A stretch of 64,000 bases of DNA from [Pantoea] beijingensis (GTDB lineage Bacteria; Pseudomonadota; Gammaproteobacteria; Enterobacterales; Enterobacteriaceae), in contig NZ_CP071409.1 of NCBI RefSeq assembly GCF_022647505.1, forward strand, positions 558,001 through 622,000. The letters run 5' to 3'. The notes beneath the pieces were generated by a model. That model was not told the origin of the DNA and did no database searches. It saw only the letters and a list, made by a program, of their open reading frames with translations. The translations under genes and the position numbers were made by a program. This document shows positions 61,111 through 64,000 of the stretch, piece by piece; the stretch's first letter is position 1, and every line of letters begins with the position of its first letter.

Positions 61111-61713
61111 ATGCAGCATATACACAACACGGTTGCCGCCCTTAAACGAGGCGATGTGGTCCTGGTTCCTACTGACACCAATTACGCACTTGCTGCGGAT
61201 CCGTGGAATAGTGAAGCGTGTAAGAAAATCTACGACCTCAAAAAGCGCGATCGACAAAAACCTCTTACGCTATTCGTTGCCCAGCCAGACCAGGTATGGG
61301 ACTACATTGATGTTTCTCAGGTCCTTCATCGCGATGCTCTTAACAAACTCATTGCCGTGATGCCCGGAGCGCTGAACCTCGTGGTTCCGGCATCGGATAA
61401 GGTTCCGCTAAATCCTTATCTGAAGCCGGAGTCGGTCTCGCTGGTGTGTAATCATCAGAGGGTACTTCAGCAGGTCATTGCGCTGTTTGGTCGCCCGTTG
61501 GGGATGAGTTCCGCTAATCTTTCAGGGGAGGAGTCTGGCTGTCTGATTGACATTGACGCTGCCCGGCAGACGTTTGGTACACGCGTAGGTTATATTTTGC
61601 CCGCGTCGCAGCGTCCTGTAACAACGCTCTCCAGTACCATTGTCTCTCTGCTGGGGAAGGAGATTACAATCCTCCGTAAGGGTGATATTGATATTATGTC
61701 GATACTTTCGTAA
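61111..61713 (+). CDS. Sua5/YciO/YrdC-fold protein C, active site intact
   Basis: A 200-residue YrdC-fold protein with all catalytic motifs: PTDTNYALAADP (20-31), basic KKRDRQKP (44-51) and SSANLSG (133-139). YrdC/TsaC joins threonine, bicarbonate and ATP into threonylcarbamoyl-AMP for t6A in tRNA; this is a second, accessory copy, since the housekeeping gene lies elsewhere in enterics. PTDT rather than PTEA sets it closer to the YciO branch. It overlaps the MFS gene by one base (TAATG) and follows the HlyD gene by 11 bases, so it belongs to the export operon. Confidence 0.87.
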   Translation: MQHIHNTVAALKRGDVVLVPTDTNYALAADPWNSEACKKIYDLKKRDRQKPLTLFVAQPDQVWDYIDVSQVLHRDALNKLIAVMPGALNLVVPASDKVPLNPYLKPESVSLVCNHQRVLQQVIALFGRPLGMSSANLSGEESGCLIDIDAARQTFGTRVGYILPASQRPVTTLSSTIVSLLGKEITILRKGDIDIMSILS

Positions 61714-62939
61714 TGACGTCGCGCCAGTTACATCCCGGGTCGGGTAACCATCGGTTATTTCTGGCCTACCGTATTGTATCCCGCTGCTATTTCCATCTCC
61801 CTGTGTTATTGCTCTATTTTTGGTCGATAGATATGGGGATGTACCGTATTATTTTTCTACTGGCGCTGTACGGATTGACGAGCACGTTCAGTAGTGGAAT
61901 ACCAGGGTGGCTGCTGTGTTTTTGCACACCCAAACAGACGGTAATCTTTGGCGAACTGATGAAGGCGTTGGGGATGGGGGTGATGCTATGGAGTACCCGA
62001 CAGAGTGAGGTTAACCTCCCTCTGTTAGTCGTGTCGCAGCTGCTTGGCGGCGCAGGATTTACTATCGCCCTGACCACGGATGCCGCTCTGCTGCGCCAGC
62101 TAACTGAGGGGGATCAGCATCGATTTATGCAGATCCAGACGACGTCACAAAGCGGTATGTTTATTGCCACGCTGATTGCTGGTTCGCTGGGTAGTATATT
62201 GTTTGACTATAACCCTCAATGGCCATTTATGGCAGCGATCGCCGTGAGTATGATCTCTTCTGGATGTATATTTGTGATTCGTACTCAGAGTGGAGGACAA
62301 AAATTAGCTCAATCTAATGATAATCCAGCGTTTTCCCCCAGGACGGATCAATTGTTCTGGATGATGTTCTATTCCATCTCAAGGAGTTTTACGCTCGCAC
62401 CTTTTATTGGCTTTATTCCTTTTTATTTTATTATGGTGAATGTCGATCCTCTGCTTTTTGGTGCGGTTCTGAGCTGCTTTACGCTCTCTTCCTGGGGAGC
62501 AATCAGGATTGCCGGCCCCTTTATTACACGATTTGGCGTTGCTGCACTTTTGACGACGACAAGCCTTTTCATGTCGGCAGCGCTTGGGCTTTTTGCTTGC
62601 AATGAGTGGTTATCAGCAAAAGGGATAGACTATTTTATTTCGGGTTTACTGGCGCTGGTACTGCTGGGGTTTGGTTCAGGTACGATCCGTCCGATAACGC
62701 TCGCCAATCTTGATCTCTCCGCGAACTCGCCTGCTGAGCGCATGCACATTTTTTCCCGCATGGAACGGGATTTCGGTTTGATCAATACGTTCTTACTGGC
62801 TGTGGGGGCCTGGTTGTTAGTCAGTAAAGGTTTCACCACGTTGATGCTGATCTTCTGTTTGTTCTATATTTCGGTGGTATGCGTATCAGCTGTATTTTAC
62901 TTAAAAAACTTGCGGAGTAGAGAGCACAGTTCCATCTGA
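61713..62939 (+). CDS. MFS transporter
   Basis: A 408-residue major facilitator with about 12 hydrophobic segments. An MFS-like loop with charged residues follows segment 2, and the centre is a hydrophilic loop (about residues 192-212). It is not a 14-helix EmrB-type pump as usually paired with EmrA, so pairing with the HlyD protein is unusual if real. Probable export of the product of the locus, or self-protection. Start overlaps the YrdC-C stop by one base. Confidence 0.85.
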   Translation: MTSRQLHPGSGNHRLFLAYRIVSRCYFHLPVLLLYFWSIDMGMYRIIFLLALYGLTSTFSSGIPGWLLCFCTPKQTVIFGELMKALGMGVMLWSTRQSEVNLPLLVVSQLLGGAGFTIALTTDAALLRQLTEGDQHRFMQIQTTSQSGMFIATLIAGSLGSILFDYNPQWPFMAAIAVSMISSGCIFVIRTQSGGQKLAQSNDNPAFSPRTDQLFWMMFYSISRSFTLAPFIGFIPFYFIMVNVDPLLFGAVLSCFTLSSWGAIRIAGPFITRFGVAALLTTTSLFMSAALGLFACNEWLSAKGIDYFISGLLALVLLGFGSGTIRPITLANLDLSANSPAERMHIFSRMERDFGLINTFLLAVGAWLLVSKGFTTLMLIFCLFYISVVCVSAVFYLKNLRSREHSSI

Positions 62940-63020
62940 GCAACAATCAGTACGTATACTGAAACTAAAAGCGCTTCTTATGGATTCGCGTTGAAAGCAC
63001 ATCTTTTGTGCGGTGTAATT

Positions 63021-63043
63021 TCCTCATTAGATAATGAGGAGAG
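63021..63043 (+). promoter_or_regulatory. Hairpin covering the ribosome site of the LeuC-like gene
   Basis: A perfect eight-base inverted repeat, TCCTCATT (63021-63028) with AATGAGGA (63033-63040) and an AGAT loop. The right arm contains most of the Shine-Dalgarno sequence GAGGAG of the gene starting at 63048. When folded it would hide the ribosome site. It may instead be a weak terminator of the upstream operon, but lacks a T-run. Confidence 0.5.
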
Positions 63044-63047
63044 TAAA

Positions 63048-64000
63048 ATGAATATCCACGAAACTGAAAATTCTGCCTCGATAAATATCGAGTATGGAAT
63101 GACGTTAACTGAAAAAATAATCGCGAAAGCCAGTAACCGGGCGCATGTTTCACCCGGTGAGGTTATTTTCGTGAATATTGATATTCTGATGTCTCATGAC
63201 CCTTGCACACCAGGCGTCGCCAGCGTATTTAAAAAAGAATTTGGCGAAAATGCAAAAGTATGGGATCCGGACCGTTTTATTATGATCCCCGACCATTTTG
63301 TATATTCTGCGGACCCGCAGGCAAATCAGAATATTCGAGTGATGCGCGAGTTTGCAAAAGAGCAGAGCATTACCCATTTTTATGATGTCGGTACTGCCGA
63401 TTATAAAGGCGTATGCCATATTGGTCTGGCCGAAGGGGGGCATACCCGCCCTGGAGAAGTGTTACTGGGTACCGATTCCCATACCGTTACCGCCGGTGCT
63501 TTTGGTACCTTCGCCATTGGCGTTGGCATTACAGACGGTGCGTATGCATTGGGAACAGGGGAAATACCGCTGATGGTTCCTGCAACTATCAAGGTGAACT
63601 ACTTCGGGAAAAAAGCAAAAAGCGTGCAGGCAAAAGATTTAATTTTAGTCTTAATGAAAGAGCTCGGCGTGGAAGGCGCGACCTATAATGCCATCGAATT
63701 CTCGGGGAGTGTTATCGATGAATTATCGGTCGAAGAACGGATGACAATGTGCAACATGGTTGTGGAGTGCGGCGCTAAAAATGGCATTATGGTGCCGAAT
63801 CAAGCAACGCTGGATTATTTAGATGAGAGAACTAAAATCCCTTTTACCGTTGTGACACCGGACGAGAATGCCCGCTATATCCGGACAATAAATATTGATG
63901 TATCGACATTAACTAGCGTTATCGCACGTCCACATTCACCGGATAATGTTGTTGCGGTTATGCAACTCGAAAATATTGCCATTTCGCAGGCGTATATTGG
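63048..64000 (+). CDS. Aconitase-superfamily dehydratase large subunit (LeuC/DmdA-like), partial
   Basis: The first 317 codons of a gene cut by the window edge. The N-terminal 25 residues are variable, then MTLTEKIIAKAS, SHDPCTPGV, VGTADYKGVCH, GTDSHTVTAGAFG and GVGITDGAYALGTGE follow, the hallmarks of the LeuC/homoaconitase family, with the first cluster-binding Cys region in KGVCHIGL. GTDSHT rather than GDSHTAT is the archaeal-type LeuC/DmdA/homoaconitase pattern, so this is not the housekeeping leucine enzyme. It should dehydrate and rehydrate a substituted malate, with a small subunit expected further right. GAGGAG lies eight bases before the ATG. Confidence 0.87.
   Translation, partial: MNIHETENSASINIEYGMTLTEKIIAKASNRAHVSPGEVIFVNIDILMSHDPCTPGVASVFKKEFGENAKVWDPDRFIMIPDHFVYSADPQANQNIRVMREFAKEQSITHFYDVGTADYKGVCHIGLAEGGHTRPGEVLLGTDSHTVTAGAFGTFAIGVGITDGAYALGTGEIPLMVPATIKVNYFGKKAKSVQAKDLILVLMKELGVEGATYNAIEFSGSVIDELSVEERMTMCNMVVECGAKNGIMVPNQATLDYLDERTKIPFTVVTPDENARYIRTINIDVSTLTSVIARPHSPDNVVAVMQLENIAISQAYI

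Overview
The window is chromosomal DNA from a member of the Enterobacteriaceae, close to the Salmonella/Citrobacter/Enterobacter group. The evidence is near-full-length homologues of ridA, pyrBI, argI, rraB, miaE, yjgM, valS, holC, pepA, lptF, lptG and yjgR in the familiar enteric order, a leuX tRNA, and two ERIC repeats. An arginine deiminase operon between pyrB and argI, together with miaE, is a Salmonella-like arrangement. I cannot settle the genus.

Layout. (1) 1-7.8 kb: a cellobiose/chitobiose-type PTS cluster (IIA, GH4 6-phospho-glycosidase, IIC; a IIB gene would lie to the left), a treC-type trehalose-6-phosphate hydrolase without treB next to it, and an exported GH20 beta-N-acetylhexosaminidase. 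(2) 7.8-16.8 kb, minus strand: ridA, pyrI, pyrB, then an ArgR paralogue, a YfcC-type transporter, arcB, arcC, arcA and the anabolic argI. This gives pyrimidine synthesis, arginine fermentation and arginine synthesis side by side, all linked by carbamoyl phosphate. (3) 16.9-26.2 kb: core genes rraB, miaE, yjgM, valS, holC, pepA, lptF, lptG. (4) 26.2-32.4 kb: a tetronate (four-carbon sugar acid) operon denD-MFS-otnI-otnC-otnK with a divergent DeoR regulator. (5) 32.4-36.7 kb: DUF445, yjgR, DUF2501 and tRNA-Leu(CAA) leuX.

(6) 36.7-56.1 kb: an integration island at leuX whose integrase is reduced to its first codons and joined to the tail of an antitoxin-like regulator. It is a defence island: a six-gene minus-strand run zorA-zorB-zorC-zorD-mcrB-mcrC (type I Zorya running straight into a McrBC-like GTPase/nuclease pair), then a divergent type I restriction-modification operon hsdM-hsdS-hsdR.

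(7) 56.8-64 kb: after an ERIC element comes a locus I cannot match to a known system. It has a LysR regulator, three Sua5/YciO/YrdC-fold proteins (one apparently a pseudoenzyme), a YbhB-type PEBP protein, an HlyD-type membrane fusion protein, an MFS transporter and the start of an aconitase/isopropylmalate-dehydratase-like enzyme cut by the window edge. YrdC-fold enzymes make carbamoyl-adenylates from an amino acid, bicarbonate and ATP. Three of them beside export genes and a LeuC-like enzyme suggest synthesis, export or self-protection for a carbamoylated small molecule. That function is inference. This is the best candidate for an undescribed system here.
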